Positions 8,524-17,545 of a stretch of DNA of 43,421 bases are shown piece by piece. This DNA comes from Melioribacteraceae bacterium (lineage in GTDB: Bacteria; Bacteroidota; Ignavibacteria; Ignavibacteriales; Melioribacteraceae). The position numbers and the translations under genes are program-made. The notes below the pieces were generated by a model, which was not told the origin of the DNA, did no database searches, and saw only the letters and a list, made by a program, of their open reading frames with translations. The stretch is taken from NCBI GenBank assembly GCA_026983955.1, contig JALSTB010000125.1, positions 1 through 43,421 on the forward strand, in the 5' to 3' direction. How positions within the stretch are numbered: the first letter of the stretch is position 1; every line of letters starts with the position of its first letter.

Positions 8524-8994
8524 ATGAAATTAATACTATTTTTTTTGACGGTTATTTTGCTTTTATTTAGTTGCACCGGAAGAAAGGAGAAAAAACAAAA
8601 CGAAGGTAAAACGGGTGTTGGCACTGAAATTAAAAAACTTACCGCAGAAGAGAAATTCAAAACCATGTGTGGCATTTGCCATTGGCAAGAGATGCCCGGA
8701 AAACCGGTTGCACCGCCGGTCTTCATGGTTCGGAGAAGGTATTTGATGCAATATCCGGGTGAAGAGGAATTTGTTAATGCAGTTGCCGGTTGGGTGGAAA
8801 ACCCAAGTCGCGAAAAAGCATTAATGCACGGGGCTGTGGAAAGATTTAACGTCATGCCCAAGCTCGGTTATGCCAAAGAAGATGTAAAGGAGATAGCAGC
8901 TTACATATACAGAACGGAGTTCCCGATGCCGGAAGGAATGGGAAGGATGCATCGAGGGGAAGGCAGAGGCGAAATGCACAGAATGGGGAAATAA
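8524..8994 (+). CDS. Monohaem c-type cytochrome lipoprotein
   Basis: A lipoprotein signal ends in LLFSC (Cys17), then a charged linker, then one haem-binding motif CGICH at 49-53. The following region (VAPPVFMVRRRYLMQYPG; VNAVAGWVENPS; NVMPKLGYAKEDVKEIAAYIY) follows the small class I cytochrome c plan, with a Met in the NVMP segment as candidate distal ligand. The last 25 residues are rich in Met, Gly, His and Arg (EGMGRMHRGEGRGEMHRMGK), which is unusual and could bind metal. It starts directly after the aroA stop, so it is probably co-transcribed. Electron-transfer partner unknown; ATG 8524 is the only sensible start. Confidence 0.85.
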   Translation: MKLILFFLTVILLLFSCTGRKEKKQNEGKTGVGTEIKKLTAEEKFKTMCGICHWQEMPGKPVAPPVFMVRRRYLMQYPGEEEFVNAVAGWVENPSREKALMHGAVERFNVMPKLGYAKEDVKEIAAYIYRTEFPMPEGMGRMHRGEGRGEMHRMGK

Positions 8995-9010
8995 ATAAAT
9001 TAATTATAAA

Positions 9011-10636
9011 TTAAATTTCTATTATTTGATGTTCAAATTTATTGATTTTTAATTCTGTGAAAATCAATTTCAGTAAATCCAGTCCGTATTTATTCGCAAA
9101 ATAAAAGAAATTCAATTCACGCTCTTGCAATTCACTATTCGGAAAGACGGCATTGCGTAATTTTGTAATTTGACGGAAACTGTCTTTATATTGAATTTCT
9201 TGGGCTTTCCCTGCTTTATTTTTCAGTACTTCGAGATGTGAAAAAATCTTTTCCCTTGTTTTCAGAATGGAATCCTTTAAATTCGGATCAATTGCGAACA
9301 GATGCTCACGCAGTCTGTCCAATGTCAAATCGATTTCTTTTTTCGAATGTTCGAACAAGTCTTCCAAATTCAAATCGCCGACTTCGGCAAGAATTTTTTT
9401 ATTCAACAATTCTTCACCTATAAAAACATCAATGTAATTTAAGTTATACTTATCGATTAATTTCTTTATGTTCTTCTCTATAATTGTAAGCGAAGAACGT
9501 GGATAAATAACCGGACTGGGTATGTTAAAGAAATCGTATAACGGCATAACTTGCGCAAAGTAGCTAACTTCACTCGGTCCGCCAACGTATGCTGCCGTCG
9601 GGAAAAGATAATCTTGACAAATGGGTCTGAGCATTACATTCGGACTGAAATCTTCCGGCTGTTCGTACAAACGGTTTAATACATCTTCTTCGGTGAATTT
9701 TCTGCGTTTACCTTTTAATCTGAATTTATCATCGACCGGCTCAAGCAAATATCTGCCGTCTTTTTCGCGGATGAAAATATTAACCGGTTGGATTTTAACT
9801 TGTGCATGATAAATATCCTCCAGTTCCGCACTTACCTCAAGCAAATCACGTGTGTGAATTCTATAATCCAGTATTTCTTTTTCAAAAACCGGTATTAATA
9901 AATTTTTTACTTTTGCATCCGTCGGATCGAATATTATAAGTCCGTACTCATCGAATAGTTCGAAAATCATGTTTCCGAAAGCTTCGGTGAAAGTTTTACC
10001 CTTAGCAAAATTCCGGCTCAACAAATCTTTGATTGTACCGGTAAATTCGGTTGACCGCATGTTTTCGAAAAAGTCATCCAAAGTTTTTTGAATATTCGAA
10101 TTGAATTTCAGACTGCCGACCGGTCCTCTGTTTACATCAACAGGTTTTCCGTCGCTGTATGTAACTGTTACAATTTTGTTTCCGGGATTCAGAATTTTGA
10201 TATAGCTTACTTCTTCAAAATCGTGGTCGTCTCCGGCTAGCCAGAAAACGGGAACGAATTGATATTGCTCGTACTTTTCGTTCAAGTGTTGTGAAAGTTT
10301 AATTGCGGTAATTATTTTGTAAAATGTGTAAAGAGGTCCGCCGAAAATACCAAGTTGCTGACCCGTAAAAATTGCAAAAGCTTTTCCGTCTTTAAGATTA
10401 CGAATATTTGCTTTTGTCAGTTTCGAAGGTTTTCTCTCTTTGTATTGCTCCTCGATTATTCCGGAAATTTCGGCTGCAGGGTAATTATCCCGTTCCGTTA
10501 TTGATTTTAATGTCGATTCGAAATCGGCTTCATTGCGGAAATTTTTATTGTAGTACTTCCTGACATTTTCAAATTCGTACAGGTAATCCAAAAACAAATT
10601 TTGATGATTGGGCAGATCGGAAAAATTTATGAACAT
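9011..10636 (-). CDS. bshC: Bacillithiol biosynthesis cysteine-adding enzyme
   Basis: The 541-residue protein has the BshC signature segments FTGQQLGIFGGPLYTFYK (90-107) and PVFWLAGDDHDFEEV (129-143), then a Rossmann-like core and a long helical, coiled-coil C-terminal part (about 420-510). BshC adds cysteine to glucosaminyl-malate, the last step of bacillithiol synthesis; Chlorobaculum relatives use N-methyl-bacillithiol. bshA and bshB are not in the window. ATG 10636 has a good AAGGGG ribosome site just upstream, stronger than most here. It is convergent with the cytochrome gene (16 bases apart) and divergent from the outer-membrane-type gene at 10800. Confidence 0.93.
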   Translation of the reverse strand: MFINFSDLPNHQNLFLDYLYEFENVRKYYNKNFRNEADFESTLKSITERDNYPAAEISGIIEEQYKERKPSKLTKANIRNLKDGKAFAIFTGQQLGIFGGPLYTFYKIITAIKLSQHLNEKYEQYQFVPVFWLAGDDHDFEEVSYIKILNPGNKIVTVTYSDGKPVDVNRGPVGSLKFNSNIQKTLDDFFENMRSTEFTGTIKDLLSRNFAKGKTFTEAFGNMIFELFDEYGLIIFDPTDAKVKNLLIPVFEKEILDYRIHTRDLLEVSAELEDIYHAQVKIQPVNIFIREKDGRYLLEPVDDKFRLKGKRRKFTEEDVLNRLYEQPEDFSPNVMLRPICQDYLFPTAAYVGGPSEVSYFAQVMPLYDFFNIPSPVIYPRSSLTIIEKNIKKLIDKYNLNYIDVFIGEELLNKKILAEVGDLNLEDLFEHSKKEIDLTLDRLREHLFAIDPNLKDSILKTREKIFSHLEVLKNKAGKAQEIQYKDSFRQITKLRNAVFPNSELQERELNFFYFANKYGLDLLKLIFTELKINKFEHQIIEI

Positions 10637-10799
10637 GGTTCCCCTTTTATCAATTTAATAATCGAAAAATAGCAATTCCAAAGGAAATAATTTGATAAAT
10701 GTTGGGGAATGTAGTAAAAACGACAAATTATCCGGTAATGCTTTAATAATTCACATCACTTCCGATTATAAACGCAGAAAAAAAATTTAGAGGAATATC

Positions 10800-11663
10800 A
10801 TGAAAAATTTTATAACGGGTTTGCTAATCTTTCTAACATCAACATTTGTAGGTGCCCAGAGTTATCAAACTGAATTCATGCCCAGCAAAATTTCTTTTCT
10901 GCCGTTCCGTGCAAATTTCGAAGAAGCAAGAATAGGCGTGTTGTATTACGCTGAAAATGCAAATCTAAAACTCGATTTGGGTGGCACGACTGAAATTCTC
11001 GGATTCAGTTTTCCGCAGAAAAATCTCAGAATTACACTGGGAATTGAATTCATGGCTTATGCGCTTTCAACAAGTTATTCGGGTAGAAGATTGCAAATAG
11101 ACGCAGTGGACGGATTCTTCGGCGGTCACGCATCATTTGTTAAATTTGCCGCGAACGGGAAATATCTTGCAAGGTTCAGAATTATTCACAACAGCGCTCA
11201 CCTGGTCGATGGTCACTACGACGAGGAGCTGAAACGATGGATGAATAATGATAAGCCGATTCCTTTTACACGGGATTTCGGAGAGCTTACTTTGGCAAGG
11301 GAACAAGCTATCGGGGAATATCAAATAAAATATTATGGTGGAATCGCTTATGCAACACTTGTAAGACCTTCAACATTAAAAAAATACTCTTTTTCCACGG
11401 GTATAGAGGTTCATTCCAATAAAATATATTCAAATATATTTAATCAAGAATTAAACATATTTTTTGCTTATAATTTTGTTTTAAAAGGAATGCCGGTCTA
11501 TACGGGAAACAATCACTTTATGGTTGGGGCTAAATTCGGTGAGTGGTACGGGAAAGGATTGGTGCTTTATCTTTCGTACTTCTCAGGAAAAAACGTATTC
11601 AGTGAATATTATAAAAATTCGATTAAGCGGTTTGGTATAGGATTTTATGTAGATATATTTTAA
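10800..11663 (+). CDS. Outer-membrane-type protein, copy A of a paralogous pair
   Basis: A signal peptide (MKNFITGLLIFLTSTFVGA, cleavage before QSYQ) precedes 267 residues of alternating, aromatic-rich beta strands typical of a small outer-membrane barrel, ending in Phe. A conspicuous motif sits in the middle: HNSAHLVDGHYDEE at 130-143. The copy at 17546 carries the same motif (HISAHFVDGHYDGR), the same YTGNN segment and the same 'SGK...EYY' tail, so the two are paralogs. The H-x-S-x-H-x-x-D pattern is reminiscent of DUF1207-type proteins, a weak match from memory. AGAGGA at 10789-10794 serves ATG 10800. It opens the cluster; the role may be envelope modification or export, not proven. Confidence 0.72.
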   Translation: MKNFITGLLIFLTSTFVGAQSYQTEFMPSKISFLPFRANFEEARIGVLYYAENANLKLDLGGTTEILGFSFPQKNLRITLGIEFMAYALSTSYSGRRLQIDAVDGFFGGHASFVKFAANGKYLARFRIIHNSAHLVDGHYDEELKRWMNNDKPIPFTRDFGELTLAREQAIGEYQIKYYGGIAYATLVRPSTLKKYSFSTGIEVHSNKIYSNIFNQELNIFFAYNFVLKGMPVYTGNNHFMVGAKFGEWYGKGLVLYLSYFSGKNVFSEYYKNSIKRFGIGFYVDIF

Positions 11664-11717
11664 CCAGAATTGTATATTTTCTTTCGTACTTGATTTATTT
11701 AGTGACGAAAGGCCTTT

Positions 11718-12731
11718 TTGGAAATAAATCCTTTAAAATATCTTACCGCAAAGCGATTACTGAACATTGTGAAGGTGGTAGCCTCTTATCAACTTTCAAA
11801 TTTTCTTCACAAGCCGGTTGTGTGGGGAATGCCGGTTTCATATTCAATTGAACCCACTAACCATTGTAATTTGAAATGTCCGGAATGCCCCTCGGGTTTG
11901 GGAGCGCTTACACGTCCCTTGGGTCTGATGAAATTCCAAACTTTCAAGAATATTGTCGATCAAATAAAAGATACCGGTTTTTATATCCAGCTCTATTTTC
12001 AGGGTGAGCCGTTTATTAACAAAGAATTGTTTTCGATGATTGATTATGCGCGCGAAAATAAAATTTACACTTCAATCAGCACAAACGGGATACTCTTGAA
12101 AAAAGAAACGGTAAATAAAATTTTGGAATCACCGCCCGATAAAATTATTTTTTCAATTGACGGTTTGGATGAAGAAACCTATCAAAATTACAGATATGGC
12201 GGAACATTCAAAGAGGCCGACGAGGGATTGCGTTTGTTATTAAGTGAAAAGAAAAAAAGGAAATTAAAAATTCCGTACGTCGAATTCCAGTTTATCGTTA
12301 TGAAGCAAAACGAACATCAGGTTGATGAAGTTAAACGGTACGGTAAAAAAATAGGAGTGGACAAAGTAACTCTGAAAACAATGCAAGTTACTTCATTAGA
12401 AAATGCAAAGTATTTTTTGCCGGAGAACCCGCAATATTCACGTTATAAAATTGAAAACGGGAAATTGATATTGAAGAATAAATTGAAAAACAAATGCTTT
12501 GCTTTGTGGCGGACTTCGGTAATTACTTGGGACGGGAGGGTGGTCCCTTGCTGTTTCGATAAAGATGCTAAATACGAATTAGGAAAACTTAACGGAAAAA
12601 ATTTTGAAGAGATTTGGAAAAACGGAAATTTTCATTTATTTAGAAAACAAATATTAAAAAACAGGAAAGCTGTTGATATTTGCAGAAATTGTACGGAAGG
12701 TATGAAAATTAATATATTTGAAATCGAATGA
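11718..12731 (+). CDS. Radical SAM protein with SPASM-like C-terminal cysteines
   Basis: The radical SAM cluster motif CNLKCPEC gives CxxxCxxC at Cys50, Cys54 and Cys57, preceded by about 45 residues (SYSIEPTNHC). A TIM-barrel core follows (YFQGEPFINKELF, SISTNGILL, FSIDGLDEETYQNYR). The C-terminus has further cysteines, in CFALWRTS, WDGRVVPCCFD and ICRNCTEG, that fit a SPASM domain with auxiliary iron-sulfur clusters. The start is TTG at 11718: an in-frame stop lies at 11703, the next ATG would cut into the core, and AAAGG at 11708-11712 is well placed. Substrate unknown. Its stop overlaps the next gene as ATGA. It could act on a lipid or glycan intermediate, or a peptide. Confidence 0.85.
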   Translation: MEINPLKYLTAKRLLNIVKVVASYQLSNFLHKPVVWGMPVSYSIEPTNHCNLKCPECPSGLGALTRPLGLMKFQTFKNIVDQIKDTGFYIQLYFQGEPFINKELFSMIDYARENKIYTSISTNGILLKKETVNKILESPPDKIIFSIDGLDEETYQNYRYGGTFKEADEGLRLLLSEKKKRKLKIPYVEFQFIVMKQNEHQVDEVKRYGKKIGVDKVTLKTMQVTSLENAKYFLPENPQYSRYKIENGKLILKNKLKNKCFALWRTSVITWDGRVVPCCFDKDAKYELGKLNGKNFEEIWKNGNFHLFRKQILKNRKAVDICRNCTEGMKINIFEIE

Positions 12732-13705
12732 TGGGAACGGTAGCAGCAAAAATATATTCGGGGATAAAAAAGCGACGCAATTTGTTGATTAATATTGCCA
12801 AATTTACAATTGCGGTAACGTTAATTTACTTTTTGGTTACGCACCTAAATCCTTCCCAAATATATTCCGATATGAAAAAGGCGAATAAATTATTGATTTC
12901 ATTTGCCCTTTTGCTTTTGGGCTTGAATGTTTATCTGCAATATGTAAAATGGGAACTAATTTGCAAACAGGTTTTAGGTGTTACGGATAAAAGGAAAATA
13001 TGGCTCTCCCTTTTTTACGGTTTTAGCGCGGGAATATCAACACCAATGCGGTTAGGTGAATATGTAGGCAGGGCGATTCCGTTCAAAGATAAAAATTTAT
13101 TGGAAATTACTTTTGCAACTTTTGTGGATAAAATCTTTCCCATCTTCATGGTCTTGTTTATCGGTTCGGTTGCAACGATTATTTTTCTTCATTATTATTT
13201 TAACGTTGCGGTTTATGTTACCGTTTCCCTTTTTCTTGTAATTTTTATTTCCCTTTATCTCTTATTGTTGATCTTCAGCGATTCCGATTTTTGGGATTCT
13301 TATCTTTACAAAAAAGTTTCAAATATTAAAATTTTTAATAAATATATTGAAAAATTTCAAATATTAAAAAAAGTAAATAAAGTCACTCTCCGGAAGGTAA
13401 CCGTTTATTCCTTTCTGTTCTATCTGACGTATATATTTCAATTTGCAATTTTGTTCTATGCATTTTCCGGTTCATTCGATTTTGTAAATTATATATGGAT
13501 TGGAAGCATGGTAATGTTCGCAAAAAAATTCATTTCTTTTCTTACCTTTGGCGATTTGGGAATCAGGGAAGCCACGGCGGTTTATTTTGCCGGATTGATA
13601 GGCATTTCAGAAACGGCGGCTTTTAATGCATCTATAATTATATTTGTGATTAATCTGGTTTTGCCCTCGTTGGTCGGACTTTTTCTATTTCTCAGGAGAA
13701 ACTGA
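12728..13705 (+). CDS. Flippase-like integral membrane protein (UPF0104 / LPG-synthase TM family)
   Basis: The 325-residue protein has about eight hydrophobic segments (for example near 25-38, 53-70, 128-150, 155-180, 225-245 and 295-320). The family's two landmark segments are visible: STPMRLGEYVGRAIP at about 100-114 and FLTFGDLGIREATAVYF at about 270-286. Relatives such as AglD-neighbour and MprF membrane halves move lipid-linked substrates across the cytoplasmic membrane. Here the soluble transferase half of MprF is missing, so this is a stand-alone membrane unit. ATG 12728 overlaps the radical SAM stop (ATGA) and the stop abuts the GT2 start, implying a shared product. Transport of a glycolipid intermediate is inferred. 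Confidence 0.82.
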   Translation: MMGTVAAKIYSGIKKRRNLLINIAKFTIAVTLIYFLVTHLNPSQIYSDMKKANKLLISFALLLLGLNVYLQYVKWELICKQVLGVTDKRKIWLSLFYGFSAGISTPMRLGEYVGRAIPFKDKNLLEITFATFVDKIFPIFMVLFIGSVATIIFLHYYFNVAVYVTVSLFLVIFISLYLLLLIFSDSDFWDSYLYKKVSNIKIFNKYIEKFQILKKVNKVTLRKVTVYSFLFYLTYIFQFAILFYAFSGSFDFVNYIWIGSMVMFAKKFISFLTFGDLGIREATAVYFAGLIGISETAAFNASIIIFVINLVLPSLVGLFLFLRRN

Positions 13706-14842
13706 ATGCTTACCGCTGCATCGATTGCCTTCGGTATTCTTTTTTTGCATTACGGTTATTTCCTTTTTACGGTTTACAAAGGATTGAACCGTTTAACCCG
13801 TTTTCCGGAAAAAGCGGAATCAAAAAAATATTTCGTAAGTGTGATTGTACCGTTCCGGAATGAGGAAAATGAAATCCTAAACAGTCTGAAAAGTATTGAA
13901 AATCAGAATTACGACGAAAATTTTTTTGAAGTAATTTATGTTGATGATAGTTCAACCGACAATTCCTTGAAAATTCTCAGGGGAAACATTAACCGGAAAA
14001 ATATTAAAGTTATCGAACATAACGACAACTCACAATCACGCGCTCACAAAAAAAAGGTAATAGAGCATGCCATTGAAAAATCGCAAGGTGAAATAATTGT
14101 TACCACCGATGCGGATTGCACTCATGGCAACGACTGGTTGACTTCGATGGTAAATTGTTTTGATGAAGAAACAGGTTTTGTATCCGGACCCGTGGAATTT
14201 CTCCCGGGTGAAAGTTTTTTTGAAAAACTGCAAGCATTGGAATTTGCTGGTTTAATCATAACCGGTGCAGGATTAATTGGAGCCGGAAGGCCGGCAATTT
14301 GCAACGCGGCTAATTTGGCTTTCCGGAAAAGCGCGTTTTACGATGTTGGCGGATATTCCGGTAATCTGAATCTCTCTTCCGGCGATGATGAGTTTTTAAT
14401 GCAAAAAATTCATGCGGATACAAATTACAAAGTGAAATTTTGTGCCGACAAGAGAGCAAAAGTTTTTACAAAACCTGCTCCAGATTTAACGGGTTTTTAT
14501 CAACAACGGAAACGTTGGGCAAGCAAAGGCTTGTTTTATAAAAATAAAAAATTGGTAATTTCTCTGATTCTCATATTTTTGTTCTACTTCGGTTTGTTCT
14601 TGTTTCCTTTATTTGCAATGTTAATGAACGGCAAATTCTGGCTGTTGTTTGCTGCAGGGTTTGTTTTGAAAATTGTTACTGAATTCATAGTAATGAATAA
14701 AGGAATTAAAATTTTATACAACACAAAAATGCTGAAATATTTTCCGGCGGCTGAAATATTTCATATTCCGTATATCGTGATTGCCTCACTCTCCGGGTTA
14801 AAGGGAAATTTCGAATGGAAAGGGAGAGAACTTTCAAGATGA
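13706..14842 (+). CDS. Family 2 glycosyltransferase with C-terminal membrane segments (copy A)
   Basis: A first membrane segment (residues 2-22) is followed by a GT2 domain: SVIVPFRNEENEI (about 46-58), VIYVDDSSTDNS (about 73-84), TTDADC (about 133-138, metal-binding DxD), GDDEF (about 226-230) and QQRKRW (the QxxRW product-site motif, about 262-267). At least two hydrophobic helices follow (ISLILIFLFYFGLFLFPLFA). The plan is that of processive or lipid-linked membrane glycosyltransferases working on nucleotide sugars at the cytoplasmic face. It begins on the base after the upstream stop and ends in an ATGA overlap with the deacetylase. It is paralogous to the GT2 at 15468. Confidence 0.88.
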   Translation: MLTAASIAFGILFLHYGYFLFTVYKGLNRLTRFPEKAESKKYFVSVIVPFRNEENEILNSLKSIENQNYDENFFEVIYVDDSSTDNSLKILRGNINRKNIKVIEHNDNSQSRAHKKKVIEHAIEKSQGEIIVTTDADCTHGNDWLTSMVNCFDEETGFVSGPVEFLPGESFFEKLQALEFAGLIITGAGLIGAGRPAICNAANLAFRKSAFYDVGGYSGNLNLSSGDDEFLMQKIHADTNYKVKFCADKRAKVFTKPAPDLTGFYQQRKRWASKGLFYKNKKLVISLILIFLFYFGLFLFPLFAMLMNGKFWLLFAAGFVLKIVTEFIVMNKGIKILYNTKMLKYFPAAEIFHIPYIVIASLSGLKGNFEWKGRELSR

Positions 14843-15480
14843 TGAGAAAATATAAATATTCACCACCGTTTATTGTAAAGAAGATGTTCGACCGTTTTAT
14901 TTGGGAATCGAAAACCCGGAAAATTCTTTTTACTTTTGATGACGGACCGAATCCGTTTACAACCGAGAGAATTTTAACGGAGTTATCCGGATATGATATC
15001 AAAGCCGTCTTCTTTTGTGTGGGTGAAAATTTAAAAAAACATGAGTCCCTTGTAAAATATATTCTTGAAGAAGGTCACACACTTGCAAATCATACATTGC
15101 AACATTCCAAACTAACACAACTTAAAAAAATAGAAATTAAACAAAATATAATTGAAGTGAATGAATTCGTTGAAAATTCATTCGGGATAAATATGGAATA
15201 TTTCCGCCCGCCTTACGGTAGATTTACCGCAAGTTTGAATAAAATTTTAGTTGACTTGGGAATGCAAAATGTGATGTGGTCACTGCTTACTTACGATTAC
15301 AAAAATGATATAAATATTGTTAAATTTGCGCTTAACAATTATTTAAGGAACAATTCCATAATAGTTTTTCACGACAGTAAAAAATCGGGGAAAATAATTA
15401 TCGATTCGATCCGGTATACAGTTGATGCAATAAAAAAGAAAGGTTATTCAATCGGGACGCCTGCTGAATGCTTGAAATAA
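14839..15480 (+). CDS. Polysaccharide deacetylase (NodB homology domain)
   Basis: The 213-residue protein is a complete NodB domain: FTFDDGPNPFTT at 31-42 (Asp34 catalytic base, Asp35 metal), HTLANHTLQHSKL at 80-92 (metal His85 and His89), RPPYGRF at 123-129 and IVFHDS at 165-170 (His168). No signal peptide is seen, so it probably works in the cytoplasm or at the inner membrane face on a lipid- or nucleotide-linked N-acetyl sugar made by the neighbouring GT2 proteins. ATG 14839 overlaps the GT2 stop (ATGATGA); ATG 14815 would be upstream inside that gene. It overlaps the next gene by 13 bases. Confidence 0.9.
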   Translation: MMRKYKYSPPFIVKKMFDRFIWESKTRKILFTFDDGPNPFTTERILTELSGYDIKAVFFCVGENLKKHESLVKYILEEGHTLANHTLQHSKLTQLKKIEIKQNIIEVNEFVENSFGINMEYFRPPYGRFTASLNKILVDLGMQNVMWSLLTYDYKNDINIVKFALNNYLRNNSIIVFHDSKKSGKIIIDSIRYTVDAIKKKGYSIGTPAECLK

Positions 15481-16559
15481 TTTTCATCATAATTTTTTCA
15501 CTCTACTTTATTCAACTAATTGTGTTCACAATCGGGGCAAGCAAAAAATTCCCCAAATCGAGTGGGAGCGGTTTGCCCGGTATTACCGTTATTGTTGCCG
15601 CCAGAAACGAAGAGCGCAACATAGAGAAGTGTATGATTTCATTAAACAATTTGATTTACCCACGTGAAAAGCTTGAAATTATTATTGTCGATGATCATTC
15701 TACGGATCGTACCGGGGAAATTATAGACCGTTTCATTTCCGGGAAACCGTTTTTCAAAAAGATAATCCCGCAAAAACAGATTGGAAAAGTAAAAGGTAAA
15801 GCCAATGCAATTGCCAATGCAATTGAAGAGGCGAAAGGGGAAATAATTTTAACAACTGATGCCGACTGCGTTGTTTCGCCCACATGGGCAAAAACCATAG
15901 CATCGTATTATACCGAAAACGTTGCCATGGTTTGCGGATACACGAATCAAAAGTTTAATAATTTGTTTACCGGAATGCAGGATGTTGATTTTATATATCT
16001 TTTAACGGTGGCTAGCGGGGCAATGAATTTGGGCAAACCGTTAAGTGCAATCGGCAACAATATGTCATACAGAAAAGATGTTTATCACGAAGTCGGCGGT
16101 TATGAGTCAATTCCGTTTTCCGTAACGGAAGATTTTAGATTGCTAATGGCAATTCATAAATTGAAGAAATACAAAATAATTTATCCTACCGATGCCGGTT
16201 CGCTTGTAACTTCGGAACCTTGTCCCGATGCCAAAACACTTTATTGGCAGAAGAAACGTTGGGGTGTCGGTGGTCTCGATAGCGATTTTGGCGGATATTT
16301 AGTTACCTCCACAGCGTGGTTAACGCATTTGGGAATGTTGCTGGCACCCTTTCTTGTTCCGGCTTCAGCTTTGTACTTAATTGGATTCAAAATTATTGCC
16401 GATTATTTTTTCTTGTGGTCAGTGTACAAAAAACTTAACTTGCGTTTGCCGGTTAAAAATTTCTTGGCATTTGAAATATATTTTATATTTTATGTTTTAA
16501 TTTTACCGATTTTACTTATCTTCACCAAAGAAGTTAAGTGGAAAGGCAGGAAATATTGA
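15468..16559 (+). CDS. Family 2 glycosyltransferase with C-terminal membrane segments (copy B)
   Basis: It has the same plan as copy A: an N-terminal membrane segment (1-22), GITVIVAARNEERNIEKCM (about 38-56), IIIVDDHSTDRT (about 70-81), LTTDADCVV (about 127-135), TEDFRLL (about 221-227), then QKKRWGVGG (QxxRW, about 259-267), and several hydrophobic helices at the end. The two GTs share DADC, the glycine-tyrosine 'VGGY' segment and the membrane tail, so they look like an ancient duplication acting in turn on one glycan. It starts 13 bases before the deacetylase stop; its stop overlaps the start of the second radical SAM gene by one base. Confidence 0.87.
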   Translation: MLEIIFIIIFSLYFIQLIVFTIGASKKFPKSSGSGLPGITVIVAARNEERNIEKCMISLNNLIYPREKLEIIIVDDHSTDRTGEIIDRFISGKPFFKKIIPQKQIGKVKGKANAIANAIEEAKGEIILTTDADCVVSPTWAKTIASYYTENVAMVCGYTNQKFNNLFTGMQDVDFIYLLTVASGAMNLGKPLSAIGNNMSYRKDVYHEVGGYESIPFSVTEDFRLLMAIHKLKKYKIIYPTDAGSLVTSEPCPDAKTLYWQKKRWGVGGLDSDFGGYLVTSTAWLTHLGMLLAPFLVPASALYLIGFKIIADYFFLWSVYKKLNLRLPVKNFLAFEIYFIFYVLILPILLIFTKEVKWKGRKY

Positions 16560-17542
16560 TGTTACTACTTTGTAATTATTATGTAACTTACCGTTGTAAT
16601 GCATATTGCGAATTTTGTCACTTCGCAGTGCATGAAAATTTTAAGAATACTCCGCATGCATCGTTAGGAGATTTCAAAAGTAACGTAAAACAACTTGCGG
16701 AGCTCGGAGTTAAGTTTATCGATTTGACCGGCGGGGAACCGTTGCTAAATCCGCATATCGCCGAAATGGCCGGTTATGCCAGAAGTTTAAAAATGCAAAC
16801 GAGCATAACCACCAATACTCTTCTGTATCCAAAATTTGCCGATGCCCTGAAGGGAAAAGTTAATTTGTTGCATTTTTCTTTGGATTCGCCTGACCGTGAA
16901 GAACATGATAAAATCCGGAAAGTTAAATGTTACGATAAAGTTTTCGAGAGTATTGAAATTGCAAAATCGATTGGGGAGTTTCCCGATATTTTATTCACCG
17001 TTACGAACGAAACGTACAGAAAATTACCCCGTATGCACGAGATAGCAATTAAACACGACTTGATTTTATTGGTCAATCCGGTTTTTTCTTATTTTGGAAA
17101 TCCCGGCTTAAACGATGAAGCACTTGATTTTATTGAAGAATACGTCGACGGGAAAAGTAACATATACTTGAATAAAGGCTTTATTAAACTTAGAAGGAAT
17201 GGCGGAAACGATATTGATAAACCGACTTGCAAAGCTGTATCCCGGGTGATCGTAATTTCGCCGGAAAATGAAATAATTCTGCCGTGTTATCATTTCGGTA
17301 AGGAAACAATAAAAATAGATAAACCAATCAAGGAAATCCGCAATTCCGGAAAAATCAAATATTATAAAAGTATGGAAGGCAAATTTGATTTTTGCCAAGG
17401 TTGCACGGTAAATTGTTATTTTGAACCGTCGTTCGCTTTCCCTTTTAACCAATATGGAATTGCATCGTTGCCCAGCAAATTTAAATACGGATATACGAAA
17501 TTGATTAAACAAAAAATAAAAAAAATTGTAAATGGAAATTAA
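16559..17542 (+). CDS. Second radical SAM protein of the cluster
   Basis: From ATG 16559 the CxxxCxxC motif comes very early (CNAYCEFC, Cys13, Cys17, Cys20), so almost no N-terminal extension exists, unlike the first radical SAM protein. The core shows DLTGGEPLLNPHI, SITTNTLL and LLHFSLDSPDREEHD. C-terminal cysteines (PTCKAV, ILPCYHFG, CQGCTVNCYF) suggest at least one auxiliary cluster. ATG 16559 overlaps the GT2 stop (TGATG) and has AGG eight bases upstream; ATG 16538 lies inside the upstream gene. Reaction unknown. Hopanoid-type radical SAM enzymes (HpnH, HpnJ) are one comparison, since hpnCDE is elsewhere in this window, but nothing specific ties them. Confidence 0.83.
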   Translation: MLLLCNYYVTYRCNAYCEFCHFAVHENFKNTPHASLGDFKSNVKQLAELGVKFIDLTGGEPLLNPHIAEMAGYARSLKMQTSITTNTLLYPKFADALKGKVNLLHFSLDSPDREEHDKIRKVKCYDKVFESIEIAKSIGEFPDILFTVTNETYRKLPRMHEIAIKHDLILLVNPVFSYFGNPGLNDEALDFIEEYVDGKSNIYLNKGFIKLRRNGGNDIDKPTCKAVSRVIVISPENEIILPCYHFGKETIKIDKPIKEIRNSGKIKYYKSMEGKFDFCQGCTVNCYFEPSFAFPFNQYGIASLPSKFKYGYTKLIKQKIKKIVNGN

Positions 17543-17545
17543 TGT

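Noticed and set aside
8394-8861. 155-residue antisense frame over aroA and the cytochrome gene
   Set aside because: Spans two good genes on the other strand, Ser/Phe-rich and without family features.
17108-17512. 134-residue antisense frame in the second radical SAM gene
   Set aside because: Lies inside a gene with clear cysteine motifs and shows no features of its own.
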